DNA from: Nannobrachium achirus
Taxonomy: Eukaryota > Chordata > Actinopteri > Myctophiformes > Myctophidae
Direction: 5' to 3'
NCBI GenBank assembly: GCA_963921795.1
Contig: OY997657.1
Span: 3,185,316-3,249,315, forward strand
Length of the DNA stretch: 64,000 bases
Part shown: positions 41,840 to 58,173 of the stretch, piece after piece
Layout of the letters: every line of letters begins with the position of its first letter
Position numbering within the stretch: the stretch's first letter is position 1
Notes under the pieces: model-generated
Seen by the model: only the letters and a program-made list of their open reading frames with translations
The model's database searches: none
Told to the model about the DNA's origin: nothing
Made by a program: the position numbers and the translations under genes

Positions 41840-42780
41840 GCAGGCCATTCTTTTCATATTTGAAGGATGCCCGATCCAATGGAATTGGTTTTGTGTCTCT
41901 CCGACAATTTTAACCCCTTCAGTTTGCGAAGAAGACACGAAATGCGCGCACCACGAACATAATTTAATTTTTTTTTTAATAAAAAATACTTATTCCGACT
42001 TACTTTTTGACGCCAAGTCCGTTGGTGCTGGTGCCGTTGTTTGAAAATCTTTCGGTCCGTTTCTAACACTTCTAGAAGGGCTAGCTCTGGTTCTAGGAGG
42101 CGTAGAGACAAAAGGGAAACAGATTCTTGATCTGCTCACCGAGACGAACGCACTGATCTGTGTACATTTCTGAGCGACCACTAGGGGGCTAACCCTAATT
42201 CCAACTAGGGGTACGTTTTACTCCGCACACGAACCTCGTAGAGAGATGATAGAGGCATCAGTGTGTTCGTCTCGCAGAGACGAACAAGCCTATATAACTC
42301 TCCTCGCACACAAACACTCCTGTGAGTTGATTGGTAACTTTGGTTTGCTGGCCAAAGGGCTCTAAGGGGTATACACTCTATGAGCCTTGTGAAATTGGAA
42401 ATCCCAGGGATAAGAGGGACGTAGAGGGACATATGAGATATCAAAATGTTCGTCTCGGAGAGGACTACAACATATCTCAAAACGGAGTTCTGACATCTTA
42501 TCGTCTCTGAGTTATTAAGGCTAAAAGGCTAACCCTAGGCTAACTAGGGTTGGCTTTTATTCACGAACCAATGCATCTCATTGGCTCATCTTTTAGTATG
42601 TTTTAGAGCGCACTGAGACGCACACTTTGATATGTGTTTCGTTTCGTTGCGACATTCGCTGTGCGACGCTAGGGTTAGCATTCTTTTAATTACTATAAAA
42701 TCACAATAGGATATTCGCCTTACTAATTTCAACCTTAGGGCTAAAATTACGTGTAGTTTTGGATAAAAAAATATATCGGA
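41840..42780. other. Spacer, no gene
   Basis: Contains several 'gttcgtctc-gagacgaac' type self-complementary motifs (42255-42290, 42440-42460) and 'ggctaaccctag' repeats. Function unknown. Confidence 0.4.
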
Positions 42781-42794
42781 ACACATACTGACCT

Positions 42795-43115
42795 GGAACT
42801 GCCTGAAACACACCAGGAAGTGGCTATTTGAGGCACTTCCGGTTGTTGTACAGACATAAGTCTGGTACCATTCAACTCTGCAACCCAAAATTAGTCTAGG
42901 GGAGTGGTAAAATTCCAGGGTTACTTCAGGGAACTGCCTGAAACACACCAGGAAGTGGCTATTTGAGGCACTTCCTGTTGTTGTACAGACATAAGTCTGG
43001 TACCATTCAACTCTGCGACCCAAAATTAGTCTAGGGGAGTGGTAAAATTCCAGGGTTACTTCCGGGAACTGCCTGAAACACACCAGGAAGTGGCTATTTG
43101 AGGCCATTCCTGTTA
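42795..43115 (-). repeat. 135-bp tandem repeat, frame-preserving
   Basis: About 2.4 units, each starting GGAACTGCCTGAAACACACC. 135 is a multiple of three, so the minus-strand frame continues through the units (repeated SNSHFLVCFRQFP). I see no start context, domain or splice site to call it a gene. Confidence 0.75.
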
Positions 43116-43185
43116 CTCTAGTGAAATAAAACCTGTATATCCAGATTCTGCGCACCTGATAAGCTTAAAACAACAAAAAATTCAA

Positions 43186-44690
43186 AATTTGTTTTTCCAA
43201 AATGTTCCTGGTCCATGTTGATGACATGAGTGTAGACATACTGTGTAGTGATTTTCGTGATTTTAGGGCAAAATCTGTAGGAGCAGTGTCCAAAAATGTG
43301 TTTTTAAAAATCGGCCTGAAGGTGGCGCTATATGGGACAGATTCATGTTGATGGGATGAGTGTAGACATACTGTGTAGCGATTTGCGTGATTTTAGGGCA
43401 AAAACTGTAGGAGCAGTGTCCAAAAATGTGTTTTAAAAATCGGCCTGAAGGTGGCGCTAGAAGAGGGCCATGTGAGAAATGAGGGGTGGGGTCTTCGCGT
43501 TGCCTTGGCGGACGAATAGGTACCGGCCCCGGCTCTCCCGGACGCTCCTAGCCCGAGTTACGGCATTTTATGTGAGCTGCAGTGGAGGGGTCCTCCACTG
43601 GACCCCCTCCACCACTTTTGCATCCGTTCTGGAGCACCAGGAGTGGGTGGTCCCCAGGAATTCCCCGTGAGCAGCCCCGTTGGGGTGGTCATTTGGTCAT
43701 TTTTGCACATTTGTTCATTTTTTACACCTGGGGGTCCCCCAGGGACCTGGGGGTCCCTGGAGCTCCGGGGGTCCTTAGAGGTTGTAGTTTGGCAGGTAAG
43801 GAGTGTGTGTGCAACATTTGGCATGGATGGGGGCAACGGTTGTGGAGATATGAGCAGGGCAAAAGTGTGACGTGTGACGTGTGACAGACGGACAGCCGGT
43901 GGAGGTTTTGATAGTAAATGTGACCTACGGTCGCAACTAAAGTACGATTTGTTGCTTCATAATTAATGGTTTGGACTGACATTATAAAAATAAAATAAAA
44001 GTTGAAGTGTAAATTAGGTGGGATTCGAACCCGGGTCGTCAGATTACTAGGCATGCGACCAACCAGTTGAGCTAAACGGGCCGTATCGCGGCAGGAATCC
44101 ACGCAGATATAGCCACATTGAAGTGACAAAAACGAAAAAAAAAAAAGAAAGAAAAGAGAGAATATATACGACTTAACAGGATTATTGTGGCGTTAAAATA
44201 CACATTTCTCACTAGAAACGTTATCATGACACACTATAATGCCGACAATATGGTAGAATATTGCATGTTCCATTGACAATAAATAATAATAATAATCAAA
44301 TCAAAACTAAATAAAGTGTTCACTGAAGGCTCACGGATGTCAGAATATGGACCGCTCAAGCTGAATTAACCACATTTTACGTATTGTTTTATAAGAAGCA
44401 TTTTAATCCAATCGGTGGCCATGCTTCAGAGCTATATTTAACATTATGGTGACGTCAAGGGTCTGATCAGACAAAACATGGCATGATAAACAACCGAATG
44501 CATGTTTAAAACTGTGGTATGGCCAGACTATGTAGAACGAGCCCTTTATCGTCCCAAAGTCTGACTGATGAAAGCCTACTGATAGAGTCAGTCGGCAAAG
44601 CATGGTCATACTGTCCCCAGTCTTATGCGTTGATAAAACCTGATAAACGGCTATCCTATGGCGTGATACCATCCGAAACGGGTGCCTAAG
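43186..44690 (-). repeat. Inverted duplication, right arm (1.5 kb)
   Basis: Reverse complement of 38621-40141, including a Helentron-like body (5' end at about 43937) that lacks its 3' hairpin, and a tRNA-like segment at 44016-44083 with an intact A-box-like GTTTAGCTCAACTGG. Lies about 3 kb from its partner. Confidence 0.88.
44016..44083 (-). other. tRNA-like sequence (right arm)
   Basis: Partner of 39243-39310. This copy keeps TTTAGCTCAACTGG, closer to a tRNA A box than the left copy, plus CGGGTTCGAATCCC. The stems remain poorly paired. Confidence 0.5.
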
Positions 44691-45418
44691 TTGTCCTAGG
44701 TTATCTTATTTGGCCTTGGCAAGCGACCATTATGAGTCTTGTTGTATTGCTTGAGAGTGACCGGCAAAAAAAGGACTTTCCTAGTCTCTTGCACCTCCGT
44801 CCTGTGTAGCGGAAACGGTTGTTTCCTCTCTTACTCCAGTAACCGAAGATCTCAGGGTAGAGGGGATGGGAGGAGTTATTCAAGAAAGCGACCAGCTTCC
44901 TAGCTGTACGTACCCTGGCAACTTCCTCCACCCCCTGTAAGGAGGACCCAACGACAGAGCCCGCCTTCCTCACCAGTCTGTTGATGTTGACCGTGTCGCC
45001 CGGTCTGTTGGTGCCCCCCCAGCAAGATATTCCAAAAAAGAGAACACTAGCCATAACTGAACATCTGAAGCATCTGGTTGCACACGCCAAACAATCTAAG
45101 TCTTCTCAGGAAGAACAGCCTGCTCTTCCCCTTGCTGTGAATCGCCTAAGCGTTGTCTGACCAGTCCAATGAGCTGTTCAGGTGCATACCATGCATTCCT
45201 AGGAATTTGTAGTTGTCCACAAACTCCACCACCTCTCCGTTGATGGTGCTAGGCACCGGGGGTACACAATTAGACGTACAAAAGTCCACCACCATCTCCT
45301 TGGTCTTACTCTAGCATTAAGACGGAGATGGTTGGTCTCGTTCCACTGCACAAAGTCTCTCACCACACCATCATGCTCAGCCGTGTTTTCACCGGAAATC
45401 TGGCTGACCACCATGGTA
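44691..45418 (-). mobile_element. LINE reverse-transcriptase C-terminal fragment
   Basis: From 45418 downward the minus strand encodes DFVQWNETNHLRLNA followed (after a frameshift) by a KTKEMVVDF-like stretch. Then at 44701-45090 comes the C-terminal region with FFGISCWGG, RLVRKAGSVVG and SSHPLYPE. These are typical of fish CR1/Rex-type LINE proteins. Broken by frameshifts and cut by the TTAA element. Confidence 0.7.
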
Positions 45419-47845
45419 TTAAAGGGATAAGAAACCCCGCCTCTTTATGTGTTTTATCAGACTTGAGAATATAAAAATATTTCTAAAATGTAGGCGTGGT
45501 TATCTGCCGTTGTGGGGGAGGGGGCGGAGTAATGCGTGCATATCCTTGTGTTCTATCAGAGAGAGACAGAGAGAAGCTGTCGGCAGTGGGCACTTGTTGC
45601 AGTTTGCATTTCGGAAACAAATTTTAAAACCAGCCATTGGAGGTGTAAAAAGTATAAAGATTCGGCAACCCCATGTTCTATAATCAGTTAAAATGTGCAA
45701 GTATTTTACAAACAAGCTGTCTGAGCTTTTATCCATGGACAAACTTTCTCCAGCTCTGGACTGTTAACCGCGGAACCGGAGCACCGGAGTAGATCTGCTA
45801 TTTTTCGTCCATTTTTTTTTTATTTTTTTTCCACTGTGAACAATTTAGTTATTTAACTTTATACTTTGTTGTGAAATATGACTTAAAGTTATACCATGTA
45901 ACTTTTTTTATAAAACAAATCTTAAAATTGTCCTAACTGTTAAATCGCTAAAGTTTTAGAACACCCACTCCGTTATTTTCAGCTTCTAAAGCCTTCTCTT
46001 TATATGTTTTCTATGTGCCATGAGGGGGGGAGAATTTCGTGGCAAAATTACATCATCTGCATCATGTGTAGGCTATACGTTGGCCAATCACATCGCAGAT
46101 CATACACACATGATACACTACCGGCCAATCACAGCTTATCTGCTCTGGTCTTCAGAAAGCGCCTCCGCTCAGCTACAGTGTTTACCATGGTGAAGGATTT
46201 TAACCTCTTAATCCCCAAATCCTGGCCAGAAAATTACGTTCTACCATGCGTTCTACCCCTCCAAGGATTACTATCGGTCGCGGTGGTTTGCAGCGCCGCT
46301 CCGGTGGTCCGCGGCGGTGGTCCGCGACGACTCCGGACGAAAAACGGCCGAAAAAAGCAATACCGCTACTGACCACTAGTTTAGCAACTTACACAGTATA
46401 ACTTTAAATGGGTCTTTGAATGAGACATCTGGCTCAATTAGCAGCCTATGGTTGTCAGGAGGTTAACAGAAACAGGAGGTTGTTCATATTTTAGTTAAAA
46501 AAAATAAAGTTCTATAAACAAGTCTGTAGGGGGGAACAAACATGGTGATGACACAAATTAATTTCAAGGACCCCCAGTTTGACATCCATTAGGCTACTGA
46601 CCCCCATTTAATAGCATTTCTATCTCTGAGACCCCAATTTATATTGTACAATCATATGTTAGCATAACTCATGATTGTAATCAAATGATTTGTACAGTTA
46701 CATACCCCTAAGGATCCATTTGGTTCCTAACTATCATTTAGCTGGGGACCCCCTGGAACTCCCTGGGGGTCCCCGGACCCCACTTAGAGAACCAACAGTC
46801 TATAGCTGATGACGTACAGTAGCCTATAGACGGAGCTAAGATGCAAATGAGGCTAGCGTTAATATTAAACTTTCTTTACATCAAATAAAGACCCCAACCC
46901 CTAAAAGTCACTACTGCTAAGCACATTTAACAAACGTTTTATTAGATAGATTGCTGCATTTTATGATAATAATAGCGTTACCTTACCTCTGTCTGTCTGC
47001 TCTGCTGTGTGAAGACTGTAGCATACATACGTTTCCCTTTATAAATAAAAATTGATGACAACACTAACAAAAGAAATGAACGGTAAAAAGATGAAGCATC
47101 CAAATAAAACGTCTTTTGACAAGTGATAAAAGTAGAAAAAGGTGAAAAGAAAGCATTTTTATCTAACGGAGAAAATTACTGGAGACAACACAACACTGTG
47201 TCTGTGGATGAACCAGAAGTACTGAGAACGTCTCTGCGCGCCCGCCCCTCCCCCCTCCAATCCTTATGCAAAAGGCCCATAGCCGTAGCAACAGCTTCTC
47301 TCATGTAAACACGGTGGTTTCGGCTCTGAACGACACAACAAGACAACAAGACAACAAGCCATGGCTAAAATACTCAAATGTAATATATCCGACTAAAACC
47401 ATTGAAAATATATACCCTAAACTATACCCAAGAGTCCGACTTGAGAGAGAGAACCAGGAAAGACAGCTGTCTACACAGTGTGACTGTCTGGAACTCATCT
47501 GCATTTCCACATAAGGCGACTCTCTCTGGTCAGTGCAATGAAACCACGCCCCCCCCCTTGATACAATCTATATAAAACAAACGTTAATATTAATTAGATA
47601 AGCCACGTCACATCGCAGAAATAAAATAGCATGAGCTAATATTTAATGAGTGGCGCCAAATATTTATTTTCTACCCTGAAACTGGAAGAACACAGAAATA
47701 GCTACAGAGACAGCAGACAGCTCTGAATCCAGAAGCCTATGGGCAAATTGAACCATTATCAGTGACTCATATTATATAAATAAGTGACTCATTTATATAA
47801 TATATATTTATAGAAAAAGTGATTTTGTGTTTCATGACTCTTTAA
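45419..47845. mobile_element. TTAA-flanked 2.4-kb element
   Basis: TTAA at 45419-45422 and 47842-47845. The left terminus AAAGGGATAAGAAACC and right terminus GTTTCATGACTCTTTAA are inverted counterparts of the ends of 25170-26443. Includes a piece of another hAT-like repeat around 46560-46800. No intact transposase frame. Inserted in the LINE fragment. Confidence 0.65.
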
Positions 47846-48465
47846 GGATACTGTTACATAAGTCATGACATTTGATTGTAGGCTACGAAGGCGTTCTTGA
47901 AACGGTTTGCTGCTATGCAGGGTCGCTTTGACCATGCGTGAGCTACGAAGGCTCGAAATCGCTTTGGGAAACCTGGCCATTGACATTCGTAGCTTGTTTG
48001 GCGCCCCCTATGGGTGGTATGAAATGGCTTTTAGCTCTGTGTTGTTTAGAGGCCCCTCGATGTGAGATTACAATCCGGGGCAGATTGGATGCTGCTTTCA
48101 GGATTTGTGGCATTAAAAAAAAAATGCAAATGGGTCTGTACTGCAAACAAATAGTAGCCAATCGGAATGGAAGCTGAAAAATCATACACGTTGATCACAT
48201 GACGTCAGAATGTGTATCAATTTGTTTTATTCATTTTATTTATTGTTTTTTATATCGATCTACAGTACAAGCGTTATAGGCCTAAATGTGAAGGCAAAAA
48301 TACGTTCTTTCTCCCAGCCGTTTTAGCCTGCCGGAGATTATGAAAAGACCAAACTGTGTTATCCTACATCCTATTCATCAAATGATTAAATTAACATAAG
48401 TTTTAATTGATGTTTCGGATTAAATGATTAAATTAACTCAATTTTGACAGAGTGTCAGCATTGTT
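47846..48465. other. 3' flank of class II alpha
   Basis: No gene. It would contain the alpha 3' UTR. Paired 'aaatgattaaatta' motifs lie just downstream of the stop codon (48375-48435). Confidence 0.4.
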
Positions 48466-54046
<5,581 letters not shown>

Positions 54047-54184
54047 CACTGATTAATGTGAACTGATCACAATCACCTGATCACAATAATCACAACTAAC
54101 AGATCAATAATCAGGTGTCGACTCAACGAGAAGCTCCAACGACTGGCAGAGAATGGGAGCGTCTGTTCTGTAGTGGAGAATAAT

Positions 54185-54222
54185 CAGCCAATCAGATTAA
54201 AGATAGGCTGTTGCATCATCTG
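54185..54222 (-). promoter_or_regulatory. Class II promoter module (alpha gene), X box imperfect
   Basis: Minus strand: Y box CTGATTGGCTG (54185-54195) and, about 15-20 bp upstream of it, GATGATGCAACAGCC, which keeps the GCAACAG core of X1 but not the full CCTRGCAACAGATGA form. Position (about 140 bp before the ATG) suits a class II promoter. Confidence 0.6.
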
Positions 54223-54507
54223 TGTCCGGGAAGACACCCTTCTAGATTTGTTGAAGAGAAACATCTTAATTAGAAATGCTTAAATAAATATAATCTGTGG
54301 TAATTTCATAGTTTTTTTATTGTTATATATTTTTCTTTTTTTGTTTAGTTTTTCTTAGTGGTCTATCTTACTCCCTACGCCGGCATTTATTTTCTGTTAC
54401 TGTGAAGAAAAAAAAATGGCTCAAATAACCGATCGACAAGCTCACAACGTAAGAAGAGTTTAGGCCAGGGGTGTAGGAGAGGCTGACAGGTAGACCCCCC
54501 TCCCAGG

Positions 54508-54864
54508 TTAAAGGACCACCTCACCTTTGGGACAACCAGATCTTATAGTATTGTTGTTTGGGACATGATCAACACAATCCTGAGTTATTGTTTGTGTTCA
54601 ATCTGTGTTTTTAAATATTGTAGTATTTCAGCATGCAACAACTGGTCATATGCTTTGTAGCATAATATTGCATCATCTAATGCATCATATGCAAAATGCA
54701 TCATATGACCAGTTGTAGCATGTTGAAATACTACAATATCTCAAAACACAGATTGAACACAAAAAAGAATTGTGTTCAATCTGTTGTGAAAAGGATTGTG
54801 TTTATCTTGTCCCAAACAGCAATACAATAAGATCTGGTTGTCTCAAAGGTGAGGTGGTCCTTAA
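54508..54864. mobile_element. TTAA-flanked palindromic element
   Basis: Ends AAAGGACCACCTCACCTTTG and the inverted CAAAGGTGAGGTGGTCCTTAA, with TTAA on each side. The two halves mirror each other through a centre near 54685. No coding sequence. Confidence 0.8.
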
Positions 54865-55439
54865 TATAAGCAGTGTGTGCGTGCACCAACAGACCAAATA
54901 GGATGCCCCTTTAACCAATATTTTATACTTTAACTATTAGAAAATAGCAGATATACGGTGCAACACTGCAAGCTTGTAGATCTGCCTTTTCTTAAGTGAT
55001 TTTTTTCCCCCTTCAAATCTTCGAACATATATATATATATATATATTTTTTTAAAGTGAACATTTGCAACTCAAATATTTGCTTCTTTGGGGGGTCCCTA
55101 GAACAACATATTTTCAGATGGGGGTCCTTGAAACATGAAGAAGTTTGAGAACCACTGATTTAGAAGGAGGATTTAGAAGACATTTATAGAATCGTCTCAA
55201 AGACTTGCACAACTCGTTGACAAGATCTACAAGCTCAGATCTACAAGCTCACAGCGTGGAACCGAGTGCTGCACTGTGAGCTTGTAGATCTGCTATTTTT
55301 TTATTTGTCTGCTCTACACTCTGCTGCCTGCTCATGCTCCCAGAGGCTTTCTGACCACACTTGGTATCTTGGTATAGCTCGCCCCCCTCTGGCCTGTAGA
55401 GGTACAACAGGTCATCTAAAATCACATCCCAATTCAATT
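54865..55439. other. Intergenic with hairpins and a hAT-like end
   Basis: Short hairpins at about 54943-54990 and 55228-55300. A 'gtttgagaaccactga' hAT-type end at 55142. No gene. Confidence 0.45.
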
Positions 55440-56100
55440 CAATTCAAAGGAGCTTTTTTGGCATGAGAAAACATACGTTTACATGTTTTTACTTTTATAA
55501 TGAGTGGGTATCGTTCTAATTCTGCCCTGCAAGCATTGTTTGTTGTTTTCCGTTGGGTGCGGAGTATAGATTTGCAGAGTTCTGCGTGCAGAGTCTCAGT
55601 TTGGTGTTTGTCCCATTTTTCAAATTCTTGGTTGGCAAGGGGACCCCAGATCTCACAGCCATAGAGAGAGATGGGTTATATAACGGAGTCTAGTATCTTT
55701 AACCAGATTTTTATTGGGATATCTAGCTTAGAAAGCCCTTCTCACTTTTTCTCTTAGGTCGTTTGCAGCTTTGTGGAAGTTTCCTGTGCTACTGACGTTT
55801 AGGCCAAGGTATGTATCGTTTTTTTTGTGTGTTCTAGAGCTGTGGTATTTAGGAGGAATTGGTGGTTTAGGCGGTGTTGTCTTTTTTGGAATACAATGAT
55901 TTTTGTCTTGGCTAGATTCACTGTCAGGGCCCACATGTGAGAATTTGTGCAGGAGGTCGAGTTGCTGCTGTAATCCTTCATTGGTGGGAGACAGTAACAC
56001 CAGATCATCTGCGAATAGTAGACATTTGACTTCTGTGTCTGCTAGATACAACAAACATGAACCCGGCTGTGCAGCAAACAAACCCCACTGTAACTTCACA
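55440..56100 (-). mobile_element. LINE fragment (RT to C terminus)
   Basis: The minus strand encodes LLFADDLVLLSPTNEGLQQQ, the RT active-site FADD, then TYLGLNVSSTGNFHKA, and after a frameshift DIPIKIWLKILDSVI, SLYGCEIWGPLANQEF and KQQTMLAGQN-like text. Typical CR1/L2-type; broken by frameshifts, truncated at both ends. Confidence 0.75.
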
Positions 56101-56382
56101 AAGCCACGACACCTCAGCTATTTTCAACTTATTACAAAGACAAAATGACATAACCGCCATGCTAGTACAGCTACAAACCTCTCACTTACTGCCACCAAGA
56201 GAGATTCCATGTTTTGATGGAGATCCCCTTTAGTACAGAAGCTGTCAGAACCTTTGAACATTGTGTGGAGGAGAATGCGAGATTGTTTGTATTATTTGGA
56301 AAAGCACACCCAAGGGCAGCCACGAACGCTTGTGAGTAGCTGTCAGCACATGGCTCTGGACAGAGGCTATGAAATGCCAAGA
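56057..56382 (+). pseudogene. BEL/Pao-like gag fragment
   Basis: The plus strand encodes MNPAVQQTNPTVTSQ... and LLPPREIPCFDGDPL to a stop at 56231. Other frames then give TFEHCVEEN and QPRTLVSSCQHMALDRGYEM. The order IP-FDGDPL, FEH-EE and SCQHM-RGY is that of BEL/Pao retrotransposon gag proteins as I remember them. Frameshifted; no protease or RT nearby. It overlaps the LINE fragment's edge. Confidence 0.5.
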
Positions 56383-57711
56383 TGTACTATAGTTTAGTCA
56401 GTACCATAGTCACTCATTGTATACAACATAATTCTTTGTAGCCACATGTGCATACTGAAACAAAGTGAAACATAGTTTAGTCAGTATCATAGTATGCATT
56501 CTACATAATGTGACAGTTTGAAACCATTCAACCTAAATAAATCCAAAAGCAAAAGACACTGGTATGGAACTCCTAGTTCCACGGTTGACTATGGACGAGG
56601 TTCAATTCCCCGCAGTGTCCTGCTCATTGGGTTTTATAAAAGTGTTGAATGGAACAAGTGTTTGTCTGTATCATAGTTTGTTTGGTCAGTAACAAGTCTG
56701 CACCGGTCTAGTCAGTAGTACCACAGTCAGTCTCGTTGTGAGCTTGGAGGTCTGCTATTTTCGGTGCTTTTAAACATTTCAGACCCTGCCTCTCCAACAT
56801 TCTCTCCATGTCCCTGGACAGTACCATAGTTTATTTAGTCAGAATATCAGACTATGGATGTACTTTTGATCAGAAGTATGCAGTATTACTTTATTTTGTT
56901 TATTTATTTAGTTATTAATTTTTGTGTCAGCATGTTGGCACTGGAAAAACTGTTATTTAAATTGTGTCTGAATAATCCTTTAAGGGATGGGCTGTGAAAG
57001 GCAGCCAGACATGAAAATAAAATCATTCATTCATTTAGTCAGTAACGTGGTGTAGTCGCTACCATAGTTTAGTCAGTCAGTCAGTCACCGTCAGTTCATT
57101 AGTCCATCCGTCAGTCAGTCCATCAGACCATCATTTCTTATCAGCACCCATCCGTCCGTAGGTCCGTCTGTCCCCATCAGTCCATCAGTCCCCACACAGA
57201 ATTGACAAGCGCAACCTCACAATTCTATAAAGGTTGTACATGTAGGTCAATATACACGTGCCAAGCAGCAGTCTTGGTGACTTAATACTTTGTTGCTTGA
57301 CTATGGTCTATTTTCAGTCATAGATTCCTTGGACTGGCACTAGTAATTGGCATTTGAGATGATGCTCTCTCCCAAAGACAAATGTTAATGCATGGTTTGA
57401 GGGCCACACGCTGCAGATTAAAGTTTGATGTTGACCCTGAAGTCAAGAACCAGCAATATGCAACACTGCAATATTGAAGCTGTTCATGTATCATATAGCT
57501 TCTCCCTCTCACTTTTCAGCCCACTCAATGAGAAAACAACTGAAACGATTACAGGCCTACTGTTTCAATTGAATCAGACCTCGAACCCATAGCCTGTAGA
57601 TGTCCATGTCTTTGCAGCTATAGTGATAGGATAGTTTGTTTTATTTCTCTCTGTGTGGTCCCCAACGCCTTAACTCTGACTCAGTAGAGTACTGTAACTA
57701 TGTGTATAAGG
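56383..57711. other. Intergenic, 'tagtttagtcagta' repeats
   Basis: Scattered direct repeats of ACCATAGT(C/T)TAGTCAGT (56390, 56470, 56700, 56820, 57060) and a 'cagtcagtc' tract near 57070-57190. No gene recognised. Confidence 0.45.
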
Positions 57712-58165
57712 CAGGGGTCTTCAACGTTTTCAGGCCAAGGACCCCTTAGTTGAGAGAGAGATGAAGCAGGGACCCCCACAACCTGTTCATAGATTCCATA
57801 TAGTTTCATTGTTTGGCAGCACAATCATCAGTGTATTTTCGATTCATGTCAATTTGTGTTTTCAGATATTTAATATATATATATTCTCACTTGAGCCATC
57901 AATACTTAATAAACTTCACCTTTCACTCTGTACTTAGTCTGCTCTTTTTCACCTCTACACGTACCAAACCCCTTTGCCTAAAATAGCCGATCTACAAGCT
58001 CACAACGCCTCACAGCGCGAGTTGTGAGCTTGTAGATCTGCTATTTTTGGTTAGTTCTCAGAAAAAAAAGGGTTTCTATCACACAAAGATTTGGAGGACC
58101 CCCTTTAGTAACTCTGACTCTCTGAGGACCCCCTAGGGGTTCCGGACCCCTGTTGAAGACCCTTG
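57712..58165. mobile_element. hAT-type non-autonomous element with internal hairpin
   Basis: Begins CAGGGGTCTTCAACG and ends GTTGAAGACCCTTG, flanked by GTATAAGG on both sides (57704-57711 and 58166-58173). Carries the consensus short hairpin (arms 57989-58006 and 58021-58038). This is the complete reference for the fragments at 4963, 35314 and 62940. Confidence 0.85.
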
Positions 58166-58173
58166 GTATAAGG

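Noticed and set aside
56566-56635. tRNA-like fold with a 7-bp acceptor stem (GACACTG/CAGTGTC) and TTCAATT loop
   Set aside because: There is no room for a D arm and the anticodon arm sits in the wrong place; the T stem has a mismatch. Probably chance or a degraded tRNA.
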